Part shown: positions 1 through 8,543 of the stretch, in pieces
How the letters are laid out: every line of letters starts with the position of its first letter
Numbering within the stretch: the stretch's first letter is position 1
DNA from: Mycobacterium parmense
GTDB taxonomy: Bacteria; Actinomycetota; Actinomycetes; Mycobacteriales; Mycobacteriaceae
Length of the DNA stretch: 64,000 bases
Assembly (NCBI RefSeq): GCF_010730575.1
Contig: NZ_AP022614.1
Coordinates: 1,054,001-1,118,000, forward strand
Direction of reading: 5' to 3'
Translations under genes and position numbers: made by a program
The notes under the pieces: model-generated
The model's input: the letters and a program-made list of their open reading frames with translations, nothing else
Told to the model about the DNA's origin: nothing
Databases searched by the model: none

Positions 1-187
1 GCATGGTTCGGGCCGAGCCAGTCGAGCAACTTGCGGTAGATGGCGGCCTGCGATTCGCCGACGTGGCGACGAAGTGGTAGACGGCGCCGCATTTGAGGAC
101 AGGGTCGTTCGTGGCAGCGTGACGCGCACCACCAGTCCGTAGCCCGGTAGGTTGGACACCGTCTGAGACAACCCGAAGGGAGACAGC

Positions 188-1423
188 GTGGGCCGACCCG
201 CGGCCATGGCCAAGCCCGACCGCGCGTGGATGATCGACACGCTGCTCGCGCTGCTGCAGACCCCGAGCCCGGCGGGACGCACCGACGCCGTGATGCAGCT
301 GATCGGTGACATCTTCGACGACTTCGGTGTGCCGTTCTCGCTGACCCGCCGCGGGGCGCTGACCGCCGAGCTGGCGGGGGAGTCGGCGACCACCGACCGT
401 GCGCTGGTGGTGCACGCGGACACCATCGGCTGCATGGTGCGGTCGCTCAAGGACAACGGTCGCCTCGAGCTGGTTCCGGTCGGTACCTTCTCGGCCCGGT
501 TTGCCACGGGTGCCCGCGTGCGGATCTTCAGCGACGACCCCGACGAGTTCATCACCGGAACGGTGCTGCCGCTGAAATCCAGCGGGCACGCGTTTGGCGA
601 CGCGATCGACACACAACCGACCGACTGGGAGCACGTCGAGGTTCGCGTCGACCGCAAGGTGTCCTCGCGCGAAGACCTCGCCCGCCTCGGCATCAGGGTC
701 GGCGACTTCGTCGCGCTGATCGCCAGTCCGGAGCTCACGGCCGACGGGTTCATCGTCTCGCGGCACCTCGACGGCAAGGCGGGCGTCGCGATTGCGCTCA
801 CGCTGGCCAAGAACTTCTGCGAGAACAGGCTGGTGCTGCCGCATCGCACCACGATCATGGTCACCATCACCGAGGAGGTCGGGCACGGCGCCAGCCACGG
901 CCTGCCCGCGGATGTCGCGGAGCTGATCTCGGTGGACAACGCGGTGTGCGCGCCCGGCCAGCACTCCATCGAGGACGGCGTGACCATCCCGATGGCGGAC
1001 ATGCACGGCCCGTTCGACTATCACCTGACCCGCAAGCTGTGCCGACTCGCCGAAGAATACGACCTCCCGTACACCCGGGACGTCTTCCGCTACTACCGGT
1101 CCGACGCCGCCGCGGCCATCGAGGCGGGGGCCGGCACCCGGGCCGCCCTCGTCGGGTTCGGGCTCGACGGCAGCCACGGCTGGGAACGCACCCACCTGCA
1201 GTCGCTGGAGGCCACGTACTGCCTGCTGCACGCGTGGCTGCAGACCCCGCTGACGTTCGCGAAGTGGGACGCCAAGCCGTCGGGCAATCTTCGCGACTTC
1301 CCGTCGTCGCAGCAGCCGGCGCCCAGCGAGCGGTGGGTGCCGCTGGCCCGTGGCGAGCACGAGCCGCCCGGCGACGCCTCACCGGGCGCGCACTGGCCGC
1401 CTTCGGAGGGCCCGCAGGCCTGA
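188..1423 (+). CDS. M42-type metallopeptidase of the NAGGN osmoprotectant system
   Basis: Predicted zinc aminopeptidase of the M42 family, in the branch found beside N-acetylglutaminylglutamine amide (NAGGN) synthesis genes. The di-metal site is visible: His76 with Asp78 (VVHADT), Asp195 (HLDGKAG), the Glu229-Glu230 pair (ITEE), Asp250 (SVDNA) and a C-terminal His in GSHGWERTH. Length (411 aa) fits the family. The GTG start is supported by AGGGAG about six bases upstream; an ATG six codons later is the alternative. It is cytoplasmic, with no signal peptide. The synthetase and amidotransferase partners, if present, would lie left of the window, where only 187 bases are visible. Role in NAGGN metabolism is by family association only. 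Confidence 0.85.
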   Translation: MGRPAAMAKPDRAWMIDTLLALLQTPSPAGRTDAVMQLIGDIFDDFGVPFSLTRRGALTAELAGESATTDRALVVHADTIGCMVRSLKDNGRLELVPVGTFSARFATGARVRIFSDDPDEFITGTVLPLKSSGHAFGDAIDTQPTDWEHVEVRVDRKVSSREDLARLGIRVGDFVALIASPELTADGFIVSRHLDGKAGVAIALTLAKNFCENRLVLPHRTTIMVTITEEVGHGASHGLPADVAELISVDNAVCAPGQHSIEDGVTIPMADMHGPFDYHLTRKLCRLAEEYDLPYTRDVFRYYRSDAAAAIEAGAGTRAALVGFGLDGSHGWERTHLQSLEATYCLLHAWLQTPLTFAKWDAKPSGNLRDFPSSQQPAPSERWVPLARGEHEPPGDASPGAHWPPSEGPQA

Positions 1424-1484
1424 GGCGCGGGCCCGCGAGGTGGCCACCTGGTGAGCCCGGCGTGGCGGCTGTACCGTCGGAACG

Positions 1485-2339
1485 GTGACCATCATCAAGC
1501 AGCTAGGTGCAGTGCGGGAATCGCTGGGCGCCAGCCTGTTCGGCATGGTGGCCGGCCCGGAAGGCCCGGCGCGGCGTGAGCGCATCCACGGGGCGCCCGG
1601 ACCTCGGTGGTTCGGGGAGGACCGGCCCATCCGCAGGGTGCACGCCGACGCGTCGATGTTCGTCGGGGGGCTGCGCGCGTTGCTGCTGCAGTCGCTGCAC
1701 CCGTTGGCGATGGCCGGGGTGGCGGAGCACTCGAACTACCGTGGCGATCCATGGGGCAGGCTGCAGCGCACCAGCACGTTCCTGGCGGTGACCACCTTCG
1801 GCGCGGCAACCGACGCGGAGCGCGCCGTCGACAAGGTCCGCGGCATCCACCGCCGGGTGCACGGCGTGGCCGCCGACGGCAGGGCCTACACCGCGACCGA
1901 TCCGCACCTGCTGGAGTGGGTGCACATCGCCGAGGTGGACAGCTTTCTGCTCGCCCACACGCTCTACGGCGCCGGGCCGTTGGACCGCGCCGGCCGCGAC
2001 GGCTATGTGGCCGACACGGCGGAGGTGGCGATCAAGCTCGGGGTCATCGATCCGCCGCGCACCGAGCGCGAGCTGGGCGAGCGTATAGAACGCTTCCGCC
2101 CGGAGTTGCGCAGCAGCGCGGCGGCGCGCGACGCCGCGCGCTATCTGTTGCTGACGCCACCGCTGCCGTTGGCGGCCCGGGCACCCTACGGGCTGCTTGC
2201 CGCGACGTCGGTCGCGATGCTTCCCGCGTGGGCGCGAATGCCGTTGCTGCTGCCCTACTTTCCGCCCGTCGAGCGCACCGTCGTCCGAACGGCCGGCCGC
2301 GCGCTGGTGGGCGGGATCCGATGGGCCATGACCGGTTGA
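1485..2339 (+). CDS. MpaB/latex-clearing-like oxygenase (DUF2236)
   Basis: 284-aa protein of the oxygenase MpaB / rubber oxygenase catalytic-domain family (DUF2236), presumed heme-dependent, with many mycobacterial paralogues of unknown substrate. Family-like features are an early RIHG stretch, a helical LLLQSLHP segment with a candidate heme-region His, and the RLQRTSTF and HRRVHG motifs. The GTG start lies 61 bases after the peptidase stop, so the two may be co-transcribed. The stop codon lies inside a perfect palindrome shared with the convergent ANTAR gene. The physiological substrate cannot be inferred. Confidence 0.8.
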   Translation: MTIIKQLGAVRESLGASLFGMVAGPEGPARRERIHGAPGPRWFGEDRPIRRVHADASMFVGGLRALLLQSLHPLAMAGVAEHSNYRGDPWGRLQRTSTFLAVTTFGAATDAERAVDKVRGIHRRVHGVAADGRAYTATDPHLLEWVHIAEVDSFLLAHTLYGAGPLDRAGRDGYVADTAEVAIKLGVIDPPRTERELGERIERFRPELRSSAAARDAARYLLLTPPLPLAARAPYGLLAATSVAMLPAWARMPLLLPYFPPVERTVVRTAGRALVGGIRWAMTG

Positions 2340-2351
2340 CCGGTCAACCGG
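2332..2351. terminator. Perfect 20-base palindrome containing both convergent stop codons
   Basis: CCGGTTGACC followed directly by its reverse complement. The TGA of the MpaB-like gene (2337-2339) and the TGA of the opposing ANTAR gene (2344-2346 on the minus strand) occupy symmetric positions in the two arms, leaving four bases between the stops. There is no loop or T-run, so a bidirectional terminator role is an inference; a repressor site is the alternative. Confidence 0.55.
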
Positions 2352-3138
2352 CGGCCCCGTCGCGCTGCGGGGCGCCCGCGGAGTCGGTGAACCACCGTCC
2401 GAGGGCGGCGTCGAGTTCGCCGCGTTCCTGAGCGATGGCGATGTCGTTCGCGACCTCGCGCACCTTGATGTTGTGGTGTTGCGAGATGCGGCGAAGAATG
2501 TCGAACGCGGTATCGTCGTCGCACGAAAGACGCTGCATCAGAATGCCTTTCGACCGGCCGATGATCTCCCGCGTGATCAGGGCCTCGTGCAGGTGGCCGA
2601 CCAGTTCGCGGGCGTCGCTGTACAGCGACGCGTTGTCGATCGCGGCTCCGCCCTGCAGCGCGAAAAGCAGGACGAGATCCAGGGCGTGGTCACTGAATTG
2701 ATGGGGCTCGCCGGAGAACAGCGCGAAACAGACCTGCGGATGGCGATCCGTCGGCACAGGCAGGGCCAGGCAGCTGCGGAATCCCGCTTGCGCCATCCGA
2801 TAGGGGAAATCCGCCCACCGCCGTTCGGTCTGCGCGTCGTCGACCCGACGGGGCTCGCGGTAGCGCGCGGCGTCGGCGATCGGGCCGGGCCACGGCTCGC
2901 GTTCCGACGCCGAATGCGCTACGGACGGCACCTCGTCACCGGCGACCGTTTCGAGGCCACCGAGACCCGTGTCGCCGCTGTCGCCGACGCGGACGGTGAC
3001 GCTGACGTGGTCACAGCCCGGGATGGTGCGCTTCGCCCTTTGCACCAGCCGCTGCAGCACGGTGGCCGAGTCGTCGTTTTCGCGCAGCCTGCCGATCTCG
3101 ACCAGCTCGTGAGCCAGTGAAAGCACCTGCTCGTTCAC
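2344..3138 (-). CDS. GAF-ANTAR regulator (RNA-binding antiterminator type)
   Basis: 264-aa protein with an N-terminal GAF-like sensor region (about residues 15-160) and a C-terminal ANTAR domain (about 170-235). The ANTAR part shows the usual run LVGHLHEALITREIIGRSKG, ILMQRL and AFDILRRIS. ANTAR proteins bind paired hairpins in nascent RNA and prevent termination. The GTG start overlaps the stop of the upstream STAS gene by four bases, indicating translational coupling with the STAS/ATPase genes. The GAF ligand is unknown. Confidence 0.88.
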   Translation of the reverse strand: MNEQVLSLAHELVEIGRLRENDDSATVLQRLVQRAKRTIPGCDHVSVTVRVGDSGDTGLGGLETVAGDEVPSVAHSASEREPWPGPIADAARYREPRRVDDAQTERRWADFPYRMAQAGFRSCLALPVPTDRHPQVCFALFSGEPHQFSDHALDLVLLFALQGGAAIDNASLYSDARELVGHLHEALITREIIGRSKGILMQRLSCDDDTAFDILRRISQHHNIKVREVANDIAIAQERGELDAALGRWFTDSAGAPQRDGAAG

Positions 3139-3509
3139 AGCTCGCCGTCCGTCAGCCCGGCTATGGCGTCGTCGAGCACCGAATAAAGAGGCACCACCTC
3201 ATCGACCCCCATGAGCCGGATCGGGCGGCTGGTCGCCGGGCCGTCGGCCACCACCACAACCTTCGTGTTGCCTGCGGCCGTCCGGTAGGCCTTGACCAGC
3301 ACTTCCAAGCCCGCCGAGGCCATGAAGTCGACGTCGCTCAGGTCGATCACCATGGCCGCCGGACGGCCGGCCAGCGCCCGGTCGGTCGCATCGGCCAACA
3401 CCGGAGCAGATCCGAGGTCGATCTCGCCGACGGCCTTGAGCACCTCGATGCCGCGCATCCGCTGCGACGCCACCGTCAAATGCGTTGATTGAGAACGTAA
3501 AGGGTCCAT
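3135..3509 (-). CDS. STAS-domain anti-anti-sigma factor
   Basis: 124-aa STAS protein of the anti-sigma-factor-antagonist type. The phosphoacceptor region reads VIDLSDVDFMASAGLEVL, with Ser65 as the likely target. The ATG at 3507-3509 is chosen over longer upstream starts because GAGGTG sits just before it, and because the STAS fold then begins at once (THLTVASQ). It ends in a four-base overlap with the GAF-ANTAR gene and follows the RsbW-like ATPase by 166 bases. It probably works in partner switching with that ATPase to free a sigma factor or other target. Confidence 0.88.
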   Translation of the reverse strand: MDPLRSQSTHLTVASQRMRGIEVLKAVGEIDLGSAPVLADATDRALAGRPAAMVIDLSDVDFMASAGLEVLVKAYRTAAGNTKVVVVADGPATSRPIRLMGVDEVVPLYSVLDDAIAGLTDGEL

Positions 3510-3675
3510 GGCACCTCGATGTCGGGAATCGAACGATGGGTTCGAAACATGACGGGCGGCCTTTTGCACCCTGCTCCAGCATGTCACAAACCGCGGCGAG
3601 GACGCGCGCCGCCTCCGCCATCGCAGAGCCGCGCGGGCGGCACCGGATGCGCTCGCCGGGATGGCCCGCGCAATG

Positions 3676-4125
3676 TCAGCGCCCGCCGGACTTCGTCGCG
3701 CACCGGTGGAATTGCAGGCAGACCGTGGTGCCGTCGGCGCGCCCTTCGACCGTGCATTCGTCGGACAGGGCATGCATCAACGGCAGGCCGCGACCCCGGA
3801 AGCCGGTCGGCGCGTTCGCTGCCGGTTCGACCCATCGGCCGCCGTCGGTCACGCACACCACGATCGTGGCGCCGGGCGTCTCGTACCGAACCGACAGCGT
3901 CATGACGCCCGGTCGGCCGCTGTCGCGGTATGCGTGCTCGGCGCAGTTCGACAGCGCCTCGCCGGTGCTCAGGATGACATCGCTCACGCGTTCGGGACTC
4001 AACGAGAAGTGCGTCTCGAGCCACTTCTGGAAGCGCGCCCGGAAGACGGCGACGTTTTCAGCGTCGGCGCGTCCGGTGAAGTTCGCGGATGGCACCACAA
4101 AGTTGGCGTCATCCGTGCGGCGCAT
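3676..4125 (-). CDS. RsbW-like ATP-binding anti-sigma kinase
   Basis: 149-aa single-domain GHKL ATPase. The N box is STGEALSNCAEHAY, G1 is CVTDGGRW and G2 is GRGLPLMHAL. Such proteins phosphorylate STAS antagonists and bind sigma factors or other partners. It precedes the STAS gene on the same strand. Starts are either ATG at 4125 or an adjacent GTG at 4128; no convincing ribosome-binding site separates them. No sigma-factor gene is adjacent, so the target lies elsewhere or is not a sigma factor. Confidence 0.83.
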   Translation of the reverse strand: MRRTDDANFVVPSANFTGRADAENVAVFRARFQKWLETHFSLSPERVSDVILSTGEALSNCAEHAYRDSGRPGVMTLSVRYETPGATIVVCVTDGGRWVEPAANAPTGFRGRGLPLMHALSDECTVEGRADGTTVCLQFHRCATKSGGR

Positions 4126-4220
4126 CACAAGCGCTGATCTACCCGATAACGAGCGGCGCTACACCACAAAACCGGCCCGAATTCCGAGAGATAGATTCGC
4201 GCGCGACCACCGCTCGGCGG

Positions 4221-5276
4221 CTAGAGATGCGCGGTGTGGCGGGCCTGGTTTCCGCCGTTGCGTTTCGCGGCGTACATCGCCGTGTCCGCGGCCTTGATCA
4301 GCTCCTCGAGGAGGGCACCGGTTCGGGTCCGCAGTTCGGCACACGCCGTGCCGATGCTGGCCGTGACGGCGGGGGAGACGGCGGCTATCGCGGCGCAAAG
4401 CCGGGCGGCCAATGGTCGCAGGTCCGGCGACGCGCTCGTCAGCGCGATGAGGAACTCCTCGCCGCCCGCGCGGCAGATGATCGCGTCGGCGGGCGCGTGC
4501 TGCCGCAGCAGGCCCGCGACCAGCTGCAGCGCCTCGTCGCCGGCCGAATGACCGAGGGTGTCGTTGAGGCGTTTGAAGTCGTCGAGGTCGACCATGACCA
4601 CCGCCAGATAGGCATGTCCCGGCGGGGGATGGGCCAGGCGGAGAGCGACCGCGTCCGACAGCGCCCGACGGTTCAGCAGACCGGTGAGGTCGTCTTCCTC
4701 GGAGCGCTGCGCGTACATCCGGATGCCGCGGGACATGCCCCAGAACCCGAGCGATACCGACAAGGTGACGAAGTTGATCAGCCAGAACACCGATGTGGCC
4801 GGGATGTCGCTTTGGTGGGACAGCCGCAGCGCCGCGGCGGTGGCGATCGTGACAGCCACCACGGCGTGGAGCAACAGCACTGTCGGGCTGTGAAAGACCG
4901 CGCTGTAGCCGCCCGTGACGGCCATGGGTGTACAGGCGAGCGTGGCCAGAATGGCGTTGGGCTGAGCCACGACCCACGCGCCGATGCACAGCACGGCGAC
5001 CGCCAGCGCCGTCAGCGACTGCCGGCGCGTCGGCCAGCCCGCCAGCCAGAAGACCGCCATGCCGACGGTGTAAGCGGCGGTGATCATCCCGATGATCACG
5101 GCTCGCGTGCTGTCCTGGGGGTGGCTGAACAACATGGACAGCGGCACGGTGGCCGCCGACATGGCAACGGTCGCCATGATCGCCCGCGCCGACCACAGCA
5201 TCCCCCGCTGCCGCAGGAACGACGTGACCCAGTCGTACTGCTCGGGTTGGTCGAGCCAGCTCTTCAGCCGAGACAT
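4221..5276 (-). CDS. Membrane-anchored GGDEF diguanylate cyclase
   Basis: 351-aa protein with several hydrophobic segments (about residues 25-180) and a C-terminal GGDEF domain. The active site reads GGEEF at residues 271-275 and the DDLTGLLNRRAL entry motif is intact, so c-di-GMP synthesis is expected. The RxxD product-inhibition site is absent: the aligned stretch is PADA. The ATG at 5274-5276 has GGGAGGA about six bases upstream, so the 52 codons further upstream are excluded. It lies directly upstream of the ATPase-STAS-ANTAR set on the same strand. Confidence 0.87.
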   Translation of the reverse strand: MSRLKSWLDQPEQYDWVTSFLRQRGMLWSARAIMATVAMSAATVPLSMLFSHPQDSTRAVIIGMITAAYTVGMAVFWLAGWPTRRQSLTALAVAVLCIGAWVVAQPNAILATLACTPMAVTGGYSAVFHSPTVLLLHAVVAVTIATAAALRLSHQSDIPATSVFWLINFVTLSVSLGFWGMSRGIRMYAQRSEEDDLTGLLNRRALSDAVALRLAHPPPGHAYLAVVMVDLDDFKRLNDTLGHSAGDEALQLVAGLLRQHAPADAIICRAGGEEFLIALTSASPDLRPLAARLCAAIAAVSPAVTASIGTACAELRTRTGALLEELIKAADTAMYAAKRNGGNQARHTAHL

Positions 5277-5533
5277 CGGTAATCCTCCCGGCGAAGCGTC
5301 ACCCTGAGCGGCACACGACAGCTGGCTGAATTGGCATGCGAATGTTGGTCGCGGATCTAGTAGACCAGAATCGACAGCTCCAAACCGGTCGAAATGCCGC
5401 GACCTCATCCGCCGGCGGGGTCCCGAAAGCATGCCGACGTGCTAACAGTCCGGCAACACGTCGTGCGGCATCGCGGCTTTTGCCGTCCGGTGATCGAGGA
5501 TGCGGGGCATGACGCAAGCGCGGGGGACCGACG

Positions 5534-6973
5534 GTGGCGCGTGAGATTTCGCGCCAGACGTTTCTGCGGGGCGCTGCCGGAGCGTTGGCGGCCGGTGCGG
5601 TTCTCGGTCCTGCCCGCGCCGTCGCCGACCCGAGAACCACCGGGTGGGGCGGCCTGACGTCCGCTATCGGCGGGCAGGTGATCCTGCCGGACAGCGGCGC
5701 GCAATTCTCCGCGGCCAAACAGGTTTTCAACACCAACTACAACGACTCCTCGCCGGCGGCGGTCGTGACGGTGAAGTCGCTGGCCGACGTGCAACGGGCG
5801 ATGGCATTCGCCGCGGCGAACAACCTCAAAGTCGCTCCGCGCAGCGGGGGACATTCCTACATCGGCGCGTCCACGGCGAACAGCACCATGGTGCTCGACC
5901 TGCGCCAGCTGGCCGGCGACGTCAACTACGACGCCGCCACCGGGAACGTCACGGTGACACCGGCGACCAGTTTGTACGCGATGCACCAGACGTTGGCGGC
6001 GGCGGGCCGGGGGATACCCACGGGCACCTGCCCTTCCGTCGGGGCGGCGGGGCACGCCCTCGGCGGGGGGCTGGGCGCCCAGTCGCGGCACGCGGGGCTG
6101 CTGTGCGACGCGCTGCGGTCGGCCACGGTCGTGCTGCCGGGTGGTCAGGCGGTCACCACGTCGGCCACCAGTCAACCCGACCTGTTCTGGGGGCTGCGGG
6201 GCGGCGGAGGCGGCAACTTCGGCGTCACAACGTCGTTGACGTTCGCCACCTTCCCGACCACCGACGTCGACGTCGTCAACCTCAACTTCCCGCCGCAGTC
6301 GTTCGCGCAGGTGCTGGTCGGCTGGCAGAACTGGCTGCGCAGCGCCGACCGGAGCATGTGGGCGCTGGCCGACAGCACCACCGACGCCTTCGGTCAGCAG
6401 TGCCGCATCATGGCCACCTGCCCGGCCGGGTCGGGCGCCAGCGTGTCCGCCGCGATCATCAAAGCCGTTGGGCTGCAACCATCCGGCACGGACAGCCACA
6501 CCTTCGACTATCTGGATCTGGTGAAATATCTGGCCGTCGGCAACCTCAACCCGGCGCCGCTGGGATATGTGGGCGGCTCCGACGTCTTCCCCACCATCAG
6601 CCCCGCCGCGGCGCAGGGAATCGCCGCCGCGGTCAACGCCTTTCCTCGCGGCGCGGGCCGGATGCTGGCGATCATGCACGCCCTTGACGGCGCCCTGGCG
6701 GACGTGGCGCCGGGGGCGACGGCGTTCCCGTGGCGCCGGCAGTACGCGCTGGTCCAGTGGTACGTCGAGACGTCGGGTTCTGCCGCGGCGGCCACCAACT
6801 GGCTCAGCACGGCACATCAAGCGGTGCAACCGTATTCGGTCGGCGGCTATGTCAACTACGTTGAGGCGAACCAGCCCGCTTCGCGGTACTTCAGCTCGAA
6901 TCTGTCCCGGCTCGCGGCCGTACGGCAGAAGTACGATCCGGGCCGGGTCATGTTCTCGGGCCTGCGTTATTGA
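5534..6973 (+). CDS. Secreted FAD-linked oxidase, berberine-bridge-enzyme type
   Basis: 479-aa flavoprotein with an N-terminal export signal (SRQTFLRG, then an Ala-rich stretch) and a FAD-binding PCMH domain. Both covalent flavin anchors are visible: His107 in RSGGHSY and Cys166 in GTCPSVG, followed by GHALGGG, so bicovalent 8-alpha-His/6-S-Cys FAD is expected. The C-terminal YVNYVE and YDPGRVMFS segments match the BBE domain. The Tat-like motif has RQ instead of RR, which is unusual; export route is uncertain. Substrate is probably a sugar or alcohol, by family. Start is GTG at 5534. Confidence 0.86.
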   Translation: MAREISRQTFLRGAAGALAAGAVLGPARAVADPRTTGWGGLTSAIGGQVILPDSGAQFSAAKQVFNTNYNDSSPAAVVTVKSLADVQRAMAFAAANNLKVAPRSGGHSYIGASTANSTMVLDLRQLAGDVNYDAATGNVTVTPATSLYAMHQTLAAAGRGIPTGTCPSVGAAGHALGGGLGAQSRHAGLLCDALRSATVVLPGGQAVTTSATSQPDLFWGLRGGGGGNFGVTTSLTFATFPTTDVDVVNLNFPPQSFAQVLVGWQNWLRSADRSMWALADSTTDAFGQQCRIMATCPAGSGASVSAAIIKAVGLQPSGTDSHTFDYLDLVKYLAVGNLNPAPLGYVGGSDVFPTISPAAAQGIAAAVNAFPRGAGRMLAIMHALDGALADVAPGATAFPWRRQYALVQWYVETSGSAAAATNWLSTAHQAVQPYSVGGYVNYVEANQPASRYFSSNLSRLAAVRQKYDPGRVMFSGLRY

Positions 6974-6979
6974 CGCCGG

Positions 6980-7861
6980 TCAGGCCGCATAGCCTCCGTC
7001 ATTGAGGTCGTCGAGCAGGCTCGGATGGGTGGGCCGCCAATCGAATTGCTCGCGCGTCAGCGCGCTCGATGCGGGCTGGTCCACCCCGAACAGGTGGCCG
7101 AGTACTCCGAAGTCCTCGGCCGGGACCGACCGGACGGGCAGGTTGAGCTGGCGGCCAATGGCTTCGGCGATGGCCCGCATCGGGTCGCCCTCGTCGGCGA
7201 CGGCGTGCGCGACCGTGCCAGGTGTTGCGCCTTCCAGAGCCAGCCGGAACAGCCGGGCGGCGTCGAGGACATGCACGGCGGGCCAGCGCTGGCTGCCGTC
7301 CCCGACATAACCGGAGACCCCGGTTGCTTGCGCGGCGGCGATCAGCAGCGAGGCGAACCCGAACGGTCCGCCCTGGCGATGCACGGACCGGGGGAGGCGG
7401 ACCACGGCCGAGCGAACGTCCTTCGCGGCCAGATCGAGGACTGCCCGGGCGGTGCGGGCGCGTCCGCCGATGGTTCCTTCGGCGGGTAGCGGATCCTCCT
7501 CCGTCGCAACGTGTCCGGGGATGGCCGGGGTGCCGGAGGCGACGACCAACGGCTTCCCGCTGCCTTCGAGTGCAGCCCCGAGTGTCGCTACGGCACAGCC
7601 TTCCTGGGCGCTCATCTGCTCGAAGTTGTTGAAGTCGTGGCCGAAGGCGAGATAGACGACCCCGTCGGATTGCGCCGCACCGGCCCGCAGGCTCCCGGGA
7701 TCGTCGATGTCTCCGGAGAAGTCGGTCGCCCCCATGGCGCGGGCGGCCTGCGCCGACGCGGGCGAGCGGGTCAGGCAGAGCACTTCGTGACCCGCGCCGA
7801 TCAGTTCGGGGACTACCGCTGAGCCGATTCCGCCGGTGCCCCCCGTGACGAATACCCGCAT
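6980..7861 (-). CDS. NAD(P)-dependent epimerase/dehydratase-type oxidoreductase
   Basis: 293-aa extended-SDR protein. It begins MRVFVTGGTGGIG, the Rossmann dinucleotide motif. The SDR Tyr-x3-Lys motif is not seen at its usual place (the region reads GGRARTARAVLDLA), so it may be an atypical or NmrA-like member. The ATG at 7859-7861 has AAGGAG eight bases upstream. It is divergent from a TetR gene 84 bases away, and two palindromes lie between the genes, so it is a likely target of that TetR. Substrate unknown. Confidence 0.84.
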   Translation of the reverse strand: MRVFVTGGTGGIGSAVVPELIGAGHEVLCLTRSPASAQAARAMGATDFSGDIDDPGSLRAGAAQSDGVVYLAFGHDFNNFEQMSAQEGCAVATLGAALEGSGKPLVVASGTPAIPGHVATEEDPLPAEGTIGGRARTARAVLDLAAKDVRSAVVRLPRSVHRQGGPFGFASLLIAAAQATGVSGYVGDGSQRWPAVHVLDAARLFRLALEGATPGTVAHAVADEGDPMRAIAEAIGRQLNLPVRSVPAEDFGVLGHLFGVDQPASSALTREQFDWRPTHPSLLDDLNDGGYAA

Positions 7862-7879
7862 GAGCCACTCCTTCGAGTA

Positions 7880-7897
7880 ATAAGACCAAGGTCTTAT
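7880..7897. promoter_or_regulatory. Inverted repeat, candidate operator 1 of the TetR divergon
   Basis: ATAAGACC-AA-GGTCTTAT: eight-base perfect arms around a two-base centre. It lies 18 bases upstream of the oxidoreductase start, where a repressor would block its promoter. It is distinct in sequence from the second palindrome nearer the TetR gene. Confidence 0.65.
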
Positions 7898-7910
7898 CAC
7901 CCTAGCAGCG

Positions 7911-7932
7911 TGACGGGACAATTGTCCCGTCA
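7911..7932. promoter_or_regulatory. Perfect 22-base palindrome, candidate operator 2 of the TetR divergon
   Basis: The half-site TGACGGGACAA is followed directly by its reverse complement, giving a perfect 22-base palindrome. It ends 13 bases before the preferred GTG start of the TetR gene. If translation instead began at the GTG at 7910 the palindrome would be coding, which is less likely. Autoregulation by the neighbouring TetR is the simplest reading. Confidence 0.7.
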
Positions 7933-7945
7933 GTATGATGGCGCG

Positions 7946-8518
7946 GTGCCCCGATGGGAACCCGATGCGCGCCAGCGGCTGGTCTCAGCCGCGCTGCATC
8001 TCTTCGCCGAACAGGGCTACGACCAAACCACGGTTACCCAGATCACGGACCGGGCCGGCCTGACCAAGAGCACCTTCTTCCGGTATTTCCCCGACAAGCG
8101 GGAGGTGCTGGCGGCCGGCCAGGAGACCCTGGCACGGCTTCTGGTCGACGGCATCGCCGCGGCACCGGAGAACGCCGGCGCGCTGACCGCGGTCGGCGCC
8201 GGGCTGGAACGCGCGGCAGGGGCGATGACGCCGTTCAATCGCGAGCTCGCGCCCCGCCTGCACGCGGTGATCGCCACGAGCGCGGAACTGCAGGAACGCG
8301 ACGCCCTCAAGCAGGTGGGCCTGGCCGCGGCGATGAAGGGCGCGTTATGCGCGCGCGGCGTGCCGGACCTGGCGGCAGCCCTGGCGGCCGAGTTGGGAGT
8401 GCTGGCGTTCAAGGAAGCCTTCGCCGCCTGGGTCGCATCGGACAACGAGCGCGGCCTGGCCGAATTGGTGCGCACCGCCCTGGAGCGGCTCCGCGCCACC
8501 GTGGCCGAGCTCGACTGA
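7946..8518 (+). CDS. TetR-family repressor
   Basis: 190-aa TetR regulator. The helix-turn-helix is clear (ALHLFAEQGYDQTTVTQIT, then TKSTFFRYFPDKREVL). The C-terminal ligand domain is not recognisable by eye. GTG at 7946 is preferred because the protein then starts just before the first helix and the upstream palindrome remains non-coding; a GTG at 7910 is the alternative. It is divergent from the NAD(P)-dependent oxidoreductase and probably controls both genes through the two palindromes between them. Confidence 0.88.
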   Translation: MPRWEPDARQRLVSAALHLFAEQGYDQTTVTQITDRAGLTKSTFFRYFPDKREVLAAGQETLARLLVDGIAAAPENAGALTAVGAGLERAAGAMTPFNRELAPRLHAVIATSAELQERDALKQVGLAAAMKGALCARGVPDLAAALAAELGVLAFKEAFAAWVASDNERGLAELVRTALERLRATVAELD

Positions 8519-8543
8519 GCACGAACGCGTATCGCCAGGAGAG

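Noticed and set aside
1..187. Possible minus-strand gene end (RHVGESQAAIYRKLLDWLGP)
   Set aside because: Too little sequence to identify a family or its limits; not reported as a feature.
1607..2431. 274-codon plus frame overlapping the MpaB-like gene
   Set aside because: Out-of-frame shadow with Arg-rich, domain-free product.
4089..5282. 397-codon plus-strand frame opposite the diguanylate cyclase
   Set aside because: Low-complexity shadow; the minus strand has GGEEF and a ribosome-binding site.
5405..6829. 474-codon minus-strand frame opposite the FAD oxidase
   Set aside because: Composition is Arg/Gly-rich with no domain; the plus strand has both flavin anchors.
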